DNA of 64,000 bases, taken from the NCBI GenBank assembly GCA_039720395.1, contig CM077834.1:3554607-3618606 (forward strand). The letters are read 5' to 3'. Shown piece after piece: positions 33,013-45,439 of this stretch. The notes beneath the pieces were generated by a model that saw only the letters and a list, made by a program, of their open reading frames with translations, did no database searches and was not told where the DNA came from. The number at the start of each line of letters is the position of its first letter. The stretch's first letter is position 1. Position numbers and translations under genes: made by a program. The DNA comes from Liquidambar formosana. Its lineage: Eukaryota; Streptophyta; Magnoliopsida; Saxifragales; Altingiaceae.

Positions 33013-33672
33013 GGAAAACGGTGAGCGTTGCCCTTCCCCAATTCATGAACACCTTTTCCTTCATTAGTTTTGCTTCTTCTGGTTATTGTGATGATCGAAT
33101 AGTATCCAAAGATGGTAGATATGTCAATGGATGGGATTTTGATCCGAATCCGATCAAAAAATTAGGATATTGTAAGAGAATTGTGATCCAATAATTCGTT
33201 AATAATTTAAATTCGATAAGACGTTACTTAACAAATCAAATATGGATATTGCTTACGATGAATTAAATAATATATTAGATTGTATATTTTATTATTTATT
33301 AGTTTACCACATGATTTATGGTTATTATGAACATTATATATTAAACATGTTTAAATTTATTCTCAAATTTAAAATATATTTCTTATGATCATAAAATTTT
33401 TAAATAAGTTCAATTTTTTTCCTAAAATTCATGCCAATTTTTTGTTAACTATACATTTTGTAAGATTATCGGATTTGATCGGATTTTCAGTTGAGCATTC
33501 AAAAATAAAAAATTCAGATATAGATTTGTATTTTATAGGTCCATTGGATTATCGGATTAGATCGGATCGGATTCGGATATACCATCATTGGATCAAATCC
33601 GACCCAGGTCTAAAAGATGGTGTCTTGGAATGTGAGTAATAATTTCTGTTCATGGGATGGTGTCACATGCGA
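33013..33672 (+). pseudogene. RLP N-terminal fragment split by an hAT element
   Basis: 33021-33115 corresponds to the RLP N-terminal cap (LPQFMNTFSFISFASSGYCDD), and 33613-33672 continues it (MVSWNVSNNFCSWDGVTC). The hAT insertion at 33116-33612 interrupts it. There is no start codon, signal peptide or LRR region; after TGCGAGG the sequence turns into an AG microsatellite. It is a dead remnant of one unit of the tandem array. Confidence 0.85.
33116..33612. mobile_element. Non-autonomous hAT element inside the RLP fragment
   Basis: 497 bp flanked by a perfect 8-bp duplication, AAAGATGG (33108-33115 and 33613-33620), inside RLP coding sequence, so the pre-insertion sequence is known exactly. 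It starts TAGATATGTCAATGG and ends CCAGGTCTA, degenerate hAT-type ends, with GGATCGGAT-type subterminal motifs. It is related in type to the element at 25143-25800 (TAGGGATGGCAATGG). Confidence 0.88.
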
Positions 33673-35705
33673 GGAGAGAGAGAGAGAGAGAGAGAGAGTA
33701 CAAACAAAACAAGAGAAAAAAAAGAAAAAGAGGAAAAGGGGCGCCGGGGGGGGGGGGGTAGCATGAAGCAACTCTTAGAAATTGTCAAAAATAAGAGAAG
33801 TCAATCACCCTACCCACAACCCACCCCCCCCGGGGCGGGCCCCGCGGCAGAGGGCTTTTCGAGTCTATCATGATTTGGTAAATGAACACGTTCTTGTGTT
33901 TCCTCACACTCATGGTCACTTGTTTCAACAAAATTTAATGTATTATGGATTAATCAGTCATGATATTTTTCTTTGTGAGAGAATGGTTTATGCAGTTGGC
34001 TTAATAAACATTCAAAGAAGCTTCAACATTTTACATAGTAATTTAATGAAACGAATTCAGGTTGGATTTTTTATTTTGGAAAATGCTATTTGTCCAAAAA
34101 AAATTTCCCAAATACAAAATGCCACATAATGTTACAATAATAACAACCCACAAATTTGAATTGGAACAATGAGATCCAATACCAAGATGTCACCTTATTT
34201 GGGATCTTGAATTTGAGAAAAAATTTTGGTATATGTGATATTGATTTTTTTTTTCTTTTTTTGGTAATAAGGAAATTTTCATTGATCAAAAGAGGAAAGA
34301 AATGGCCAAAAAAATGGAGCTTTGCTCGAAAGGAAATCCTGGACCTGCAGTTGGTAGTGGGGGAATTTTCAGAAATGAACATGACTGCTTGGGCCTTACG
34401 CCATAGCCATGAGATTGTATCTTGCTGAGGGTAATCTTGCTGAGGCTTCTGTCCTAAAAATGTATGGATGATAATTGTCTTCACATTGGTGTAGAAGAAC
34501 TTGTTCCTTGAATCCACCTATATTTCACCACTTGTCTAAATAATTAAGGAGAATTGATTGTATGTGCATTCCTTTATTTACATTATGTTTGTGAACATGC
34601 ATGTGCTTATGAGTTCATGTTCCTGTGTCTGTAGCAATATAATTGCGAATAATTTTTATGTGTGCATCGCATGGGAGCCAATGTTATGGGAAGTAAACGT
34701 CAACTGAAGCCAGTAAGCACAAAATGAAGAAAGAAGAAATTAAGATGATTTTGATGAAGTCATGAAGCTGACAATATTATGCTTGTAAAGAGGAAGACTT
34801 TAGGAATTTGGGACTGAAACTTTTTTATTTATTTTGGGGTAATTTGGGACTGAAACTGTAATCAGTCCAACATAAGAACTCGGACCACTTTATGAAAGTA
34901 TTTAGGTGGGTTGGAAATTTGTGATGACTTTGTTGACTGGAGTGCCACTCAGATGCATTATAACCTGTTAGATCCTAGACTAATGGTTTATCAGAACTTT
35001 TGGAAGCGTGTGACACATGTTAACAAAAGGCGTCAATAAAAAATGAACCGAAACGATTTGGAAGAAATTATTTGTCGGATGATGGGTCTTCAATGCCAGA
35101 TTGATTTCTAGGCAATTACCATTGTTGTGACTGTGAAAAAGGATAGTGTGGCACTGGTGGAAAAACGCGTCAATAAGAAAATGAACCGAATTGACTTGGA
35201 AGAAGTAATTTTTTATTGCTCTCATATATAGTTGAAAGCAATGTGAATGAAGAAGATGATTATCATGAAGTGAAGCCAACGACATAATGCTTGAGCGCCT
35301 AATAGATTAATCTGCCATCTCTGCAAGCACTGTTGTCCTCATATACATGGCTTGTAAAATGGAAGATTTTGAGGAATTTGATATTGACACTGATTTTTAT
35401 AGTCAGAAGATTTAGAATCCTTGTGTAGTTTTTTTCTATCGTAAAAAATTAAATATTCAAAATGATATAGTCTAAAATTAATTTAGAATGTCTCACAAGT
35501 GGGACTATATATTGTTGGGTCTTCATCGTGTGCGTGCTTGTTAGCTCTTTGCCTTCATTAATAGGGCCAATGGCATGATAGCCTATCTAGTGGCATTTTT
35601 CTTATTTGTCGAGTGTGCAATTTCAGATTCAAATTTATGAAAAAACATTACCACTCATTTGTTGATAATAAGGGATTAGGGGTAGGAGTAAATTCTATCG
35701 ATTGT

Positions 35706-35741
<36 letters not shown>

Positions 35742-37210
35742 GACAATTTAATTACAAGCCACTTTAATTCCACACAAATCAATCTTGATTTAATTCCACA
35801 CAAATCAATCTTTCAAGATATATTGTGTGCCACCTTAAGAGTACGTCCTTAACAAGTCCTGTAACATCTACATAAATATTTATCCATTTGTTACGGTCCA
35901 CTCTTGTCATCAACCAATGGATTTTCTCTAACCACAACAATAGTTCCATTCTCAACGTACCACCAAGTACTTTAAAGAAAATTTGACATAGACAAGCAAA
36001 GTTTCCCTGGTCATATATATCATCGATCTGTCTACAAGCTTGGCTTTAATTTGTTGCACACTTGAGTTCAAAAAAGGTTGATGACTAGGAAGGAGTTCAA
36101 GACCGTCCGATCCTAAGATTGAGTTAAAAGACTGAAAAGCAAAGACTGTATAGTCTGAAAACTCCAAATATCAGACTGTGTAAACGCGAAATTGTGTGAT
36201 TCTAGCATGACAGACTAATAAGAAAGTAATTATTGTAATGCTCACGAGAATTGTGTCGCAACAAAATATAATGTATTATGACATGAATTAATGCACTACA
36301 CTTTCCTTCTAACTTTGCGTGTAAGAAATGGTTTATGGCTTTATGCTACTGTTGGGTAAATGGGACCAATGATACTACACGCATCCCACGTTAAGAGTTT
36401 TTAGCGGGGTCTAGTCGAGCATTCTGTAGCTTTTCACTCGGTTTTAAAACTAAAGCACCTTTAGTGTAGAAAAATGCTTGTGTGACGACCTCATTGGTTC
36501 CTCTCTGACCGTCTACCTGAGTATGGGTCCAATCCCTATGCATTGTACTTAAAAGTTGATCCCACGATTTAGATTACTTTAATTTTCTCATGGTCAATGC
36601 GCGTCATCTCCATTCAACGAGACTGGGTCTTCAGAGCTAGGATGATTTCGAGGTAATTGCCATTGTTGTGACACGCGGGTTTAACAAGCATTCTTTAGAT
36701 TTCGCTAATGGAGTAGAGAGCAGGAACAACTAAACTTTGTAATCTTTTTTACATACTTAATGTGGTTTCAAGCAATGAAATGCTAGCAACAAGCGTAAAA
36801 AGAGGAAGGAATGCATTCATGTAGGGTGCTGGCACTGGTGGAGAAAGCGTGAATAAGAAAATGAACTATGAAATTATTATTATTATTATTTATTATTAAT
36901 TGACACTTTAAATTGAGATTTCTATGGTTAGGTGATTTTGGAATCCTTTCTTCTAAGATTTCTTTTATTGATTTTTTCTGAAATAAAAAAATTAGATATT
37001 CAGAATGATATATAATCCAAAATCATATGACATGCATCATAATTTTTACTAATGTCAGACAAGTGGGACTTTAAATTGCTGGGTCTTTTTCATGAGGTTG
37101 TTAGCTATTGACATACATTCATTTGGTGCTAATATATTGACAATTCACAAGCCATTTTAATCCCACACAAAACAATCTTCCAAGATATTACGTCAATGAT
37201 GTGCCACAGT
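33673..37210. other. Intergenic part of the RLP array
   Basis: No gene is supported. It holds an (AG)n tract (33672-33699), a G-run and unusual GC-rich stretch (33740-33860), and an (AT)n tract (35707-35739). A segment at 34785-35290 is partly repeated at 35220-35290, 36620-36870 and 45010-45345 (GGCACTGGTGGA(A/G)AAA(A/G)CG, GGAGTGCCACTC(A/G)GATGC). The block near 36000-36110 (GATGACTAGGAAGGAGTTC) recurs at 37600. These are shuffled flanks of the RLP units. Confidence 0.6.
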
Positions 37211-37211
37211 A

Positions 37212-37490
37212 ATGCTTTGTTTGGTTCTGGATTTTATCAGAAAGAAAATTAAATATGGGGAATTGTACTTTTTCTTGTTTGGTAGATTACAGAAAATTGA
37301 AAGAAGAAATTTTATATTTTCCTTTTATTTTCTTTCTTTCTCATTTTTTATTTTTATTTTATGTTTGGTAAATAAAATAAATTTCATCTAATGTAATTTT
37401 ATATTTTCCATTTATTTTCTTTTCTTTTCATTTTTTTTTTCCTTCTCTGTTTTTTTCCCTAGTGAAATCTGGGAAACAAACATAGCATAA
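37212..37490. mobile_element. MITE-like element with TGCTNTGTTTGGTT ends
   Basis: Left end TGCTTTGTTTGGTTCTGGAT; right end, reverse-complemented, TGCTATGTTTGTTTCCCAGA. The interior is T-rich (TTTTATTTTC repeats) and non-coding. The ends resemble those of the palindrome at 12232-12374. Confidence 0.5.
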
Positions 37491-37624
37491 GAATCCTTAG
37501 CAAGACTTGTAGCATCAACATATATAACCAAAGTCTCCCTCGTTGTATCATCTGTCTCCAAGTTTGATTCTCTAATTTGTGTCACGCTTTTGAGTTCAAA
37601 AAGATTGATGACTAGGAAGGAGTT

Positions 37625-38330
37625 CAAGACCTTGGGAAGACTTGGACTTTTCCATTGACTTGGCAGTATTAAATAGTACCCATATCCACGTAACCTTCTG
37701 CCTCAACTAAATTGATCCATTCTCATTTCTTTATGGCCTGTTTGGTTGTACAATTCGGGATATCATCACAAATAAGTATAAATAATATGTTGTATTGCTC
37801 TCAAGGTTTCTGTTTTTGTTGGTGTTAAGCTCACAGATTTCAACTACAATTTGAAAAGCAACACATTTCTTATGGGGGCTCACTCGATCATGACTGGAAA
37901 TGTTTTCTTTATAAATATACATATTGAATAAAAAAATTTCAGTTAAAATGAACAATCGGTTTAAGAAAATGCTATTATTTCCTAAATATTTCTCTAAATT
38001 TTTTTCCCCCTAATGATATGGTTATTGACGTGGCATTCATTTAAAAACATCCAAAAATCCATGTGGTGATGTAATTGTTGCCACGTTATTAGAGAACGAA
38101 ATTAAGTATAAAATATAGGGATGAATAGCACATTAGCACTGCTCATCAGTTTATATGTGGGAACATAACTCGTAAAGGATAAAAGGAAAAAAAAAAGAAA
38201 GGGAAAGCCCTATAGAGCATCAACGGTTCATTTCGACTTCTAACATTTCTTGCTGTGACTTATTAGATGTAATCGTTTACTTAAAAAATTTGCAAAATGG
38301 AAAGCCCTACAGAGCATTGGAGGTTCATTT
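37625..38330 (+). pseudogene. Ghost RLP locus: promoter joined to 3' flank
   Basis: 37640-37735 matches the RLP-A/RLP-B promoter and leader (GACTTTTCCATTGACTTGGC-like block, TATTAAATAGTACCCATATC, CTTCTGCCTCAAC, ATTTCTTTA). About 60 bp later, from 37798, the sequence matches the 3' flank of RLP-A (CTCTCAAGGTTTCTGTTTTT at 31412, then the AAATATAGGGATGAATAGCA block). The whole coding region of about 3.4 kb is missing. This is a direct record of deletion of an RLP copy. Confidence 0.78.
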
Positions 38331-38788
38331 GCTTCTTGAAATTGTTTACGCAGCATGTAGTTGTCTTGTCCAATCCATAAAAATTTGCAAAATGGAAAGC
38401 CCTAAGTATAAAATTGATTTATTTTGATCATTTGGGTGGACATTGTTTGATTTTGAACAAATATGAAGGTTTTCTGTTGACCATCATATTTCAAGGGGTT
38501 ATATGCAATTTACCTAAAAAAAAAAATGGAATAATAATAAACATTTCGTAAGAGAATACAATGGGATCTACAAGCTTGGTCCCTTAATTTTTTGCACACT
38601 TTGAGTTCAAAAAGGTTTGTGACAACGAAGCAGATCAAGAATGAAGACCGTCACCATCAAAATATCTGACGGTGTAAACGGTGGGCCTACAAAAGTTGTG
38701 TTGCAAACAGAGACAGTGGCATTACTCTCTTAATATGACGATGGGCAAGACCTTTGGAAGACTTGGGATTTTTGCATTGACTTGGCGG

Positions 38789-38799
38789 CCTATAAATAG
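38789..38799 (+). promoter_or_regulatory. TATA box of RLP-B
   Basis: CCTATAAATAG lies 76-86 bp upstream of the ATG at 38875, within the same conserved block (GACTTGGCGG before it, CCTTCTGCCTCAACAATCAT after it) that precedes RLP-A. Confidence 0.8.
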
Positions 38800-38874
38800 T
38801 ATTCATCATTCACTTAACCTTCTGCCTCAACAATCATATCATTAATTTCTTTAGTTTTTTTGAAGGAATTAAAG

Positions 38875-41800
38875 ATGGGGTGGTTTATGTGCCTCTACCT
38901 CCTCATTTTTTTCTTGCACTCTCAATTTCATTTTTCATCATCCTCATCTTCTAATTCTTCTTCTCCCCAATTATGCCGTCATGACCAGAGCGTTGCCCTT
39001 CTTCAATTCAAGAACACCTTTTCCTTTGATCCTTCTGCCTCTTCTTCTTATTGTGATGAACCTTATCCAAAGATGAAGTCTTGGAAGGAGAGTACTGATT
39101 GTTGCTCATGGGATGGTGTCACGTGCGATTGGGTGACGGGCCACGTGATCGGCCTCAACCTCAGTTGCAGTTGGCTTAATGGCACCATCCATTCCAACAG
39201 CAGCCTCTTTCTTCTTTCTCACCTCCAATGGCTCAATCTCGATGACAATGACTTCTATCCCTCCCCAATTTCGCCTAAGTTTGGTCGGTTTGCGAGTTTG
39301 ACACATCTCAATCTCTCCTACTCTGTATTTTCTGGTCTTATTCCATAAGAAATCTCCCACTTGTCCAAGTTAGTTTCACTTGATCTCTCTTGGAATACTG
39401 ATTTTCAACTAGAAACACAGAGTTTGAAAAGGGTTGTTCAAAACCTAACTGAGTTGAGAGAACTTTCTTTCAACAGTGTAAACATGTCTTTGGTTGAACC
39501 TAGTTCCTTGATCAATCTGTCTTCTTCTTTGACATCTCTCAATCTAGGTGAATCTAGATTGCGAGGGAAATTCCCTGATAACATTTTTTGCCTACCAAAC
39601 CTACAAATGCTCAAGTTAAACGGAAACCCTGATCTCTTTGGCCATTTTCGAAATATCAACTCGAGCAGTTCCCTCAAAATTTTGGATCTCTCTTACACAA
39701 GCTTCTCAAGAGAAATACTCCATTCGATCGGCCATCTGAGGTCTTTGAATTATTTGGTTCTTTCGGGTTTGGATTTCTCAGGAAAAATATCAAATTCAAT
39801 TAGCAATCTAAAGTCCTTAAATTATTTGGATCTTTCTTATACAAGTTTATCAGGAGAAGTACTCAATTCAATCGGCAATCTAAAGTCTTTGAATTATTTA
39901 CATCTGTCGGGCACGAATTTCTCAGGAGAAGTACCAAATTCAATCGGCAATCTAAAGTCCTTGAAGTATCTGGATCTCTCTAGCGCAATCTTCTCAGGAA
40001 AAGTACCCGATTCGATCAGCAATCTAAAGTCTTTGAAGTATCTGGATCTCTCTGCCGCAATCTTCTCAGGAAAAGTACCCGATTCGATTGGCAATTTGAA
40101 GTCCTTGAATTATTTGGTTATCTCAGGCACAAATTTCTCAGGAAAAGTACTCAATTCAATCGGCAATCTAAAGTCCTTGAATTATTTGGATCTTTCTAGT
40201 TGCGAATTTTCTGGGTCTATTCCAGCATCACTTGGGAACCTTACACAAATCACTCATTTGGACCTCTCTTCTAACCATTTCACTAGTGAGATTCCATCAT
40301 CCCTATGCAAACTTGGGCAGCTCACTCATTTAGATCTCTCAGGCAACAATTTTAGTCTGATCCAGTTCTCTATCGTCAACATGACACGACTTGTTCGCAT
40401 AGACCTTTCATATAATCAACTAGCGGGCCCCATTCCTTCCCAAGTTCTTCCAAATAGCCAGCTAGCCGATTCCATTCCTTCCCAAGTACTTCCGTATCTG
40501 GAAAATCTCGACTTATCTTATAATTCACTCAACGGGACAATTCCATTTTGGGTTTTTATTGCACCATCATTGTTGCATTTAGACCTCAGTCATAACCATC
40601 TCACTGGATTTGACCATCTCACCGATCAATTCCATGAATTCCAGTACACTTCATTGAGGGAAATCTATTTAGATGATAATGAGCTACAAGGCCCAATTCC
40701 GAGGTCAGTTTTTCAACTCGTGAACCTCACTTTTCTCTCACTCTCATCAAATAATTTAAGTGGGATGGTGGAGGCAGACAAGTTTGTTAAGCTCAAAAAT
40801 CTAGTGGAACTCGATCTTTCAAATAACAATCTATCATGGAGCACCAACAACAACATCAACTTTACCTTGCCCAATTTTGCTAGTTTGACATTATCATCCT
40901 GCAACTTAAGTCAGTTCCCAAATTTCTTAATAGCCCTTGAGAATTTGGGATTTCTAGATCTTTCCAACAACAAAATTCACGGCGACTTTCCAAATTGGGT
41001 GTGGGACACGGGGAAGGATTCATTGTATTATCTGAATCTTTCTTCCAACTTGTTGACAGGTGTAGTGCAATTTCCGTGGAAAAATCTTGACTCTATTGAC
41101 CTTCATTCCAACTTGTTTCAAGGACCACTTCCAATTCCACCGCCTTCCACACGTTTCTTTTTAATCTCGAACAACAATTTGAGTGGAAGGATCCCTTCTT
41201 TAATTTGCAATGCAAGTCTCCTCCAGCTTCTTGATTTGTCTAATAACTGCTTGAGTGGCAAAATTCCAGAGTGTTTGGGAAACTTCAGCAATGATCTTTC
41301 AGTGTTGGATCTGCGAATGAATAGTTTTTATGGCACCATCCCTATAGTGTTTGCAAAGGGCAATAATAGTTTGAGAAATCTTGATTTAAATGGCAATCAA
41401 CTGGAAGGACCAGTGCCAGAGTCTTTAATTAATTGCCGCAAATTGGAAGTCTTGGATCTCGGAAACAACAAGATTCATGATACATTCCCAAATTGGTTGG
41501 ATACTCTACCAGAGCTACAAGTTCTTGTCCTGCGATCAAATAGATTCCATGGTCCCACAACCAGTTCCAAGACTAGGTTTCCCTTCCCTAAGTTGCGGAT
41601 TATTGACCTCTCTCACAATGAGTTCACTGGCCTTTTGCCAACAAAATACTTCAAGAATTTGACAGCAATGATGAATATGGATTATCAGAAAACTGAACTG
41701 AGTTACATGGGGGAGTCATACTATCAAGATTCCGTGATGGTGACGATGAAAGGGTTCGAGTATAAATTAGTGAAAATCCTTACCACCCTTACCGCCATTG

Positions 41801-42387
41801 ATTTGTCCAACAATAAATTCCAAGGAGAAATTCCAATCTGTATTGGAAATCTTAATTCACTTCGAATGCTCAACCTTTCTCAAAATAGCCTTACAGGACA
41901 TATTCCGCCATCACTAGGGAACTTGATGCTGCTTGAATCATTAGACCTCTCTTCAAACAAGCTTAACGGAGAAATTCCTTCACAACTGACAAATTTGACA
42001 TTCCTCGAAGTCTTAAACCTTTCCCAGAACCATTTGACAGGAACAATACCTCGAGGGAAACAGTTTGATACATTTGAAAACAATTCGTACAACGAAAACT
42101 TAGGGTTGTGTGGACTTCCATTGTCAAAGAAATGTGGTCATGACGAGGCACCAGGACTACCACCGTCGATTGAAAACGAAGAGGATTCCGAGTTTGCTGG
42201 TGGATTTGGATGGAAAGCGGTGTCGATGGGGTATGGATGTGGAACGATATTTGGCTTGATCATGGGATTTCTTATATTCTCAACTGGAAAACCTAAATGG
42301 TTTGTGAGACTTGTTGAAGGAGGGCAACACAAAAAGGGGAAAAGATGGAACAAGAGTGCTCATAGACGGGGAGGAAGAAGAAATTAG
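38875..42387 (+). pseudogene. LRR receptor-like protein (RLP-B) with one premature stop
   Basis: ATG at 38875 opens a frame that is complete to 42387 except for one TAA at 39346-39348, where RLP-A has TCA (Ser) in the same context (GGCCTTATTCCA before, GAAATCTCCCACTTGTC after). As read, the product is 157 aa: signal peptide, LRR cap (DCCSWDGVTCD) and about two LRRs. Beyond the stop all RLP parts remain: about 30 LRRs, the island (LSYMGESYYQDSVMVTMKG), the four-LRR block, the Cys cap (LGLCGLPLSKKCG), the acidic spacer, the membrane helix with GLIMG and the basic tail. The lack of any other damage means the stop is recent, or a sequencing error, or the truncated form is selected. Promoter and TATA box are intact. 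Confidence 0.93.
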
Positions 42388-43670
42388 CAGATTGATGGCT
42401 TTCTTTGGTAAGTGATACAAATGCTTTAATTTTTAGCTTAATGGGAATTAGATTAAAGAGTCCCTAGCTAGCTTTTATAATTTTGGTATTATAAGGTCGC
42501 ATTTGAATTTGTGATAATCTTCGTACTTGTAACCTTGTGGGTATGTTTTAGTGTTTTTAAACATCTATCATACTAGATATATAGTTGGACTGCTAGAACT
42601 ACCAATTAGTCTTTATCCAAGCATTTTAAAGCCGTCATGTTTTTGTTTTTTTTGGTCTAATTTCATGTCCAAACAAAAATTATGGATTCTTTCCCTTTGT
42701 TATTTGGAGGTGGGATAGAATTCTAAATTTATATAGGTTATTAATAGATTTATATTATTATTCATGTGCATTGTTCTTTTTCTTTTTTCTTGTTGCTTTT
42801 TGCGTTTAATTTTCATTGTACTAAGTATGTTTGCCTTTTATTTTTTTATTATTATTATTTTTTTTTTGTGAATTTTGTGTTTATGCTTCATCACAGTGGA
42901 CTACAAGAATATTAATACTCCTAACTTGGAGTGAAATAAGGAGGCTGGGGGGACAACACTCGCAATGTGGCAATGCTGTGTTTCAATTCCGCCTTTCTTT
43001 TTTAGTTTTCAGTAGCAAGTCAAAGAAGATGTTGCAGTCTTGTTTTGTTTTTCAACCGGATAAATATTGTTGGGACTTGGGATCCCATTTTTCCAGATTC
43101 AATTCCTAATGCATGCAGCAAGTCATAACAGCGTGTGGAGGAAGAGGAACATGCTACATATGATGTGGACCTACTCACAAGTTGTTGAATTGCTCTCCAC
43201 ATTTTCTTTTTTGCTTTGTATGTGTGTGTATGTGTATGTTGTTGTGCACTTCTTGTTGCTGTTATTGTTAAGCTCACAGATTCCAACTAGAATTTGAGAA
43301 GCAATACGTTTCCATGTTTATGGGGGCTCACTTGATCAGGCTCGGCTGGTTTATATGCGCCAGGGTAATCTGATTGATATAAGTGTTTTTTTTTTTTTTT
43401 TTTTTGGTATAAAATAAAAATATCAAAATATATTAAACAAGGAAACAATAGTAGACGGGAATATATTTTGATTCATTTATATTTATATCAAGAGCCTTGA
43501 CATTTTTTATATCTGGGTGGGGTGGGATATTCAAGTCTCTCCATTGTAACCCCTAATAAAAAGGGGGGAGAAAATGAAAAATATTTAATAAATGCATGGA
43601 TATGATGTAACTTACCATCCAATCAAAACAAATGGGTTGAAATTGCAAACCGGAGAAAACGTTTCCAGCC
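42388..43670. other. 3' flank of RLP-B
   Basis: Homologous to the RLP-A 3' flank through about 43330 (CTGCTAGAAC(A/T)ACCAATTAG, GGAGTGAAATAAGGAGGCTG). There is no independent gene. A T-run lies at 43387-43406. Confidence 0.7.
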
Positions 43671-43840
43671 CATGGAAATAGAGATTAATCCTCATGGATG
43701 CCCAAAAGGAAAATCCTAGGCCTGCAAGTGTTGAGGGAATTTTCAGAAAAAGGCTGGCTTGGACCTTGGGCCATAACCGTGGGATTATCTCTTCCTTGGG
43801 ACTTGGGAATGGGACTTCAAAACTGTTGTAGGAAGAGGGA

Positions 43841-44245
43841 GGCTATTGTCATCCTCAACTTTTATTTACGCTTCCACTTAACTTAAACTTTTCAAGGTTT
43901 TATAAAAAAATATAAACGGTTTTCATGAAAATTGGTTGCAAGATCCACTAGAAAACATCATTTTGAATAAATTTGTACAAAATTTTTTTTTTCAAAATCT
44001 GTCGTTTTACTTTTTGACCATTTGGAGTTTCTATTTCTTCTTTACATATATAAAGACTATAAATTACCAAAAAGTCTAATTAAACAACAGATTTTGGAAA
44101 AACTTTCTTCTCCAAATTTATTCGAAATGATGTTTTAGTGGATAGTATGACTAGTTTTCATGAAAACCCTTTATATATTTCATAAAACTTTAAAAAATTT
44201 AAAATAAATAGAGGTTACAAATAAAGTTGAGGGGTGGCAATAGCC
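43841..44245. mobile_element. Long-TIR MITE family, copy 2
   Basis: Left end GGCTATTGTCATCCTCAACT; reverse-complemented right end GGCTATTGCCACCCCTCAAC. The arms pair over nearly 190 bp (AGAAAACATCATTTTGAA versus rc of TTCGAAATGATGTTTTAG). It has the same internal order as copies 1 and 3, and no ORF. Confidence 0.8.
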
Positions 44246-44436
44246 ACGCCCTTGTAGAAATGGATTCTCTGGTAGCCCTTGTTGGTTCCAAGGACAAAAA
44301 GATCAATACCAATGGATGCTCGGAAGAAAATCCTAGGCCTGCAGGCGGTGGTGGATTTTCAAGAAAAAGGCTTGGGCCTTGGGCCATAATTGTGGGATTT
44401 TATCGGAATGGGGCTTCAAAATTATGATTGTAGAAA

Positions 44437-44842
44437 GGGAACGGCTATTGCCCCCCATTTTTACCATACCCCTAATGCTTTAGGTTTTTAAGTTTTTATA
44501 CAAAATATAAAATGTTCTTACGAAAATCGGTCACATTGTTTCACTAGAAAACATCATTTTGAACAACTTTGCAGAAGAAAGTTTTTCCAAAATCTATTGT
44601 TTAAGTAAACTTTTTGGCAAACAATGAAATAAAGGCTATAAATGGCTAAAAAGTTTACTTAAATGATAGATTTTGAAAAAACTTTCTTCTACAAAGTTGT
44701 TCAAAATGATATTTTTTAATAGACAATGCAGCCAATTTTTGTAAAAACCTTTTATATTTTGCATAAAATTTTAAAAACCTAAACTAAAGGGGGTTTGATA
44801 ATTTTTTTTTCGGGGGGGGGGGGGGGGGGAATAGCCGTTCCC
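44437..44842. mobile_element. Long-TIR MITE family, copy 3
   Basis: Perfect 13-bp ends GGGAACGGCTATT and AATAGCCGTTCCC; the arms pair over nearly their full length (AAAACATCATTTTGAACAAC and AGTAAACTTTTTGGC with their complements). A G-run (about 44814-44829) lies at the right arm. Confidence 0.82.
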
Positions 44843-44999
44843 CTTAAATGGATGCTCGAGGACTTTTTGAAGTCCATTTGATCGATTTGTCATTGGGAAC
44901 TAAGCAACTTAAACTTTTGAGGTCAAATAGTGTTTTAAAGACATTATACAACCTACACCCCTAACCTGGAAATTAAAATTTCATGTTCAAGCCCACCCA

Positions 45000-45345
45000 A
45001 TTTCCTTGTTAAATTATATCCCTTGTAAGCACCATACTCGTACACATGCTCGTATAATGGAAGATCTTTTGAAATTTGTCACTAAAACTTTGATCAGTAC
45101 ATAAAGAGAACTTGGACCATTTTATGAAACTTTTTAGATGGGGGTGGAAATTTTTGATGAATTTGATTGGAAAGCATTGTCGATTTTATTTATTTATTTA
45201 TTTATTCTTCTGCTATTAGTATTGTTAGGTCGATATGCATGTGGAAGCGTGATTCACTTAACCTTCTCTTGCATTCTCATTGGAGTGCCACTCGGATGCT
45301 TGATTCACGGTTTATGTGAGACTTGTGGAAGCGTGTGGTAGGGGT
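45000..45345. repeat. Repeated RLP-array flank
   Basis: Matches 34785-35010 in order (GAACT(C/T)GGACCA(C/T)TTTATGAAA, GGAGTGCCACTC(G/A)GATGC, GTGGAAGCGTGTG). It carries a (TTTA)n insert near 45190. Non-coding. Confidence 0.6.
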
Positions 45346-45439
45346 GGAGAAAAAGGTGTTAATTAATAAACAACTAAAGGTATGAATGATCAAAGAATTC
45401 ACTTAATAATAAATGGGGAGAAGCTTTTTCCAATCCCTC

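Larger units (their letters stand above)
43680..44842. repeat. ~600-bp tandem duplication carrying two MITE copies
   Basis: A 150-bp block (AAAATCCTAGGCCTGCA, AGAAAAAGGCT, CTTGGGCCATAA, GGGACTTCAAAA-type) occurs at 43700-43840 and again at 44310-44440, each followed by a long-TIR MITE. A diverged copy of the same block, without a MITE, is near 34310-34430. So the block was present first and the MITE-bearing version was later duplicated. Confidence 0.75.
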
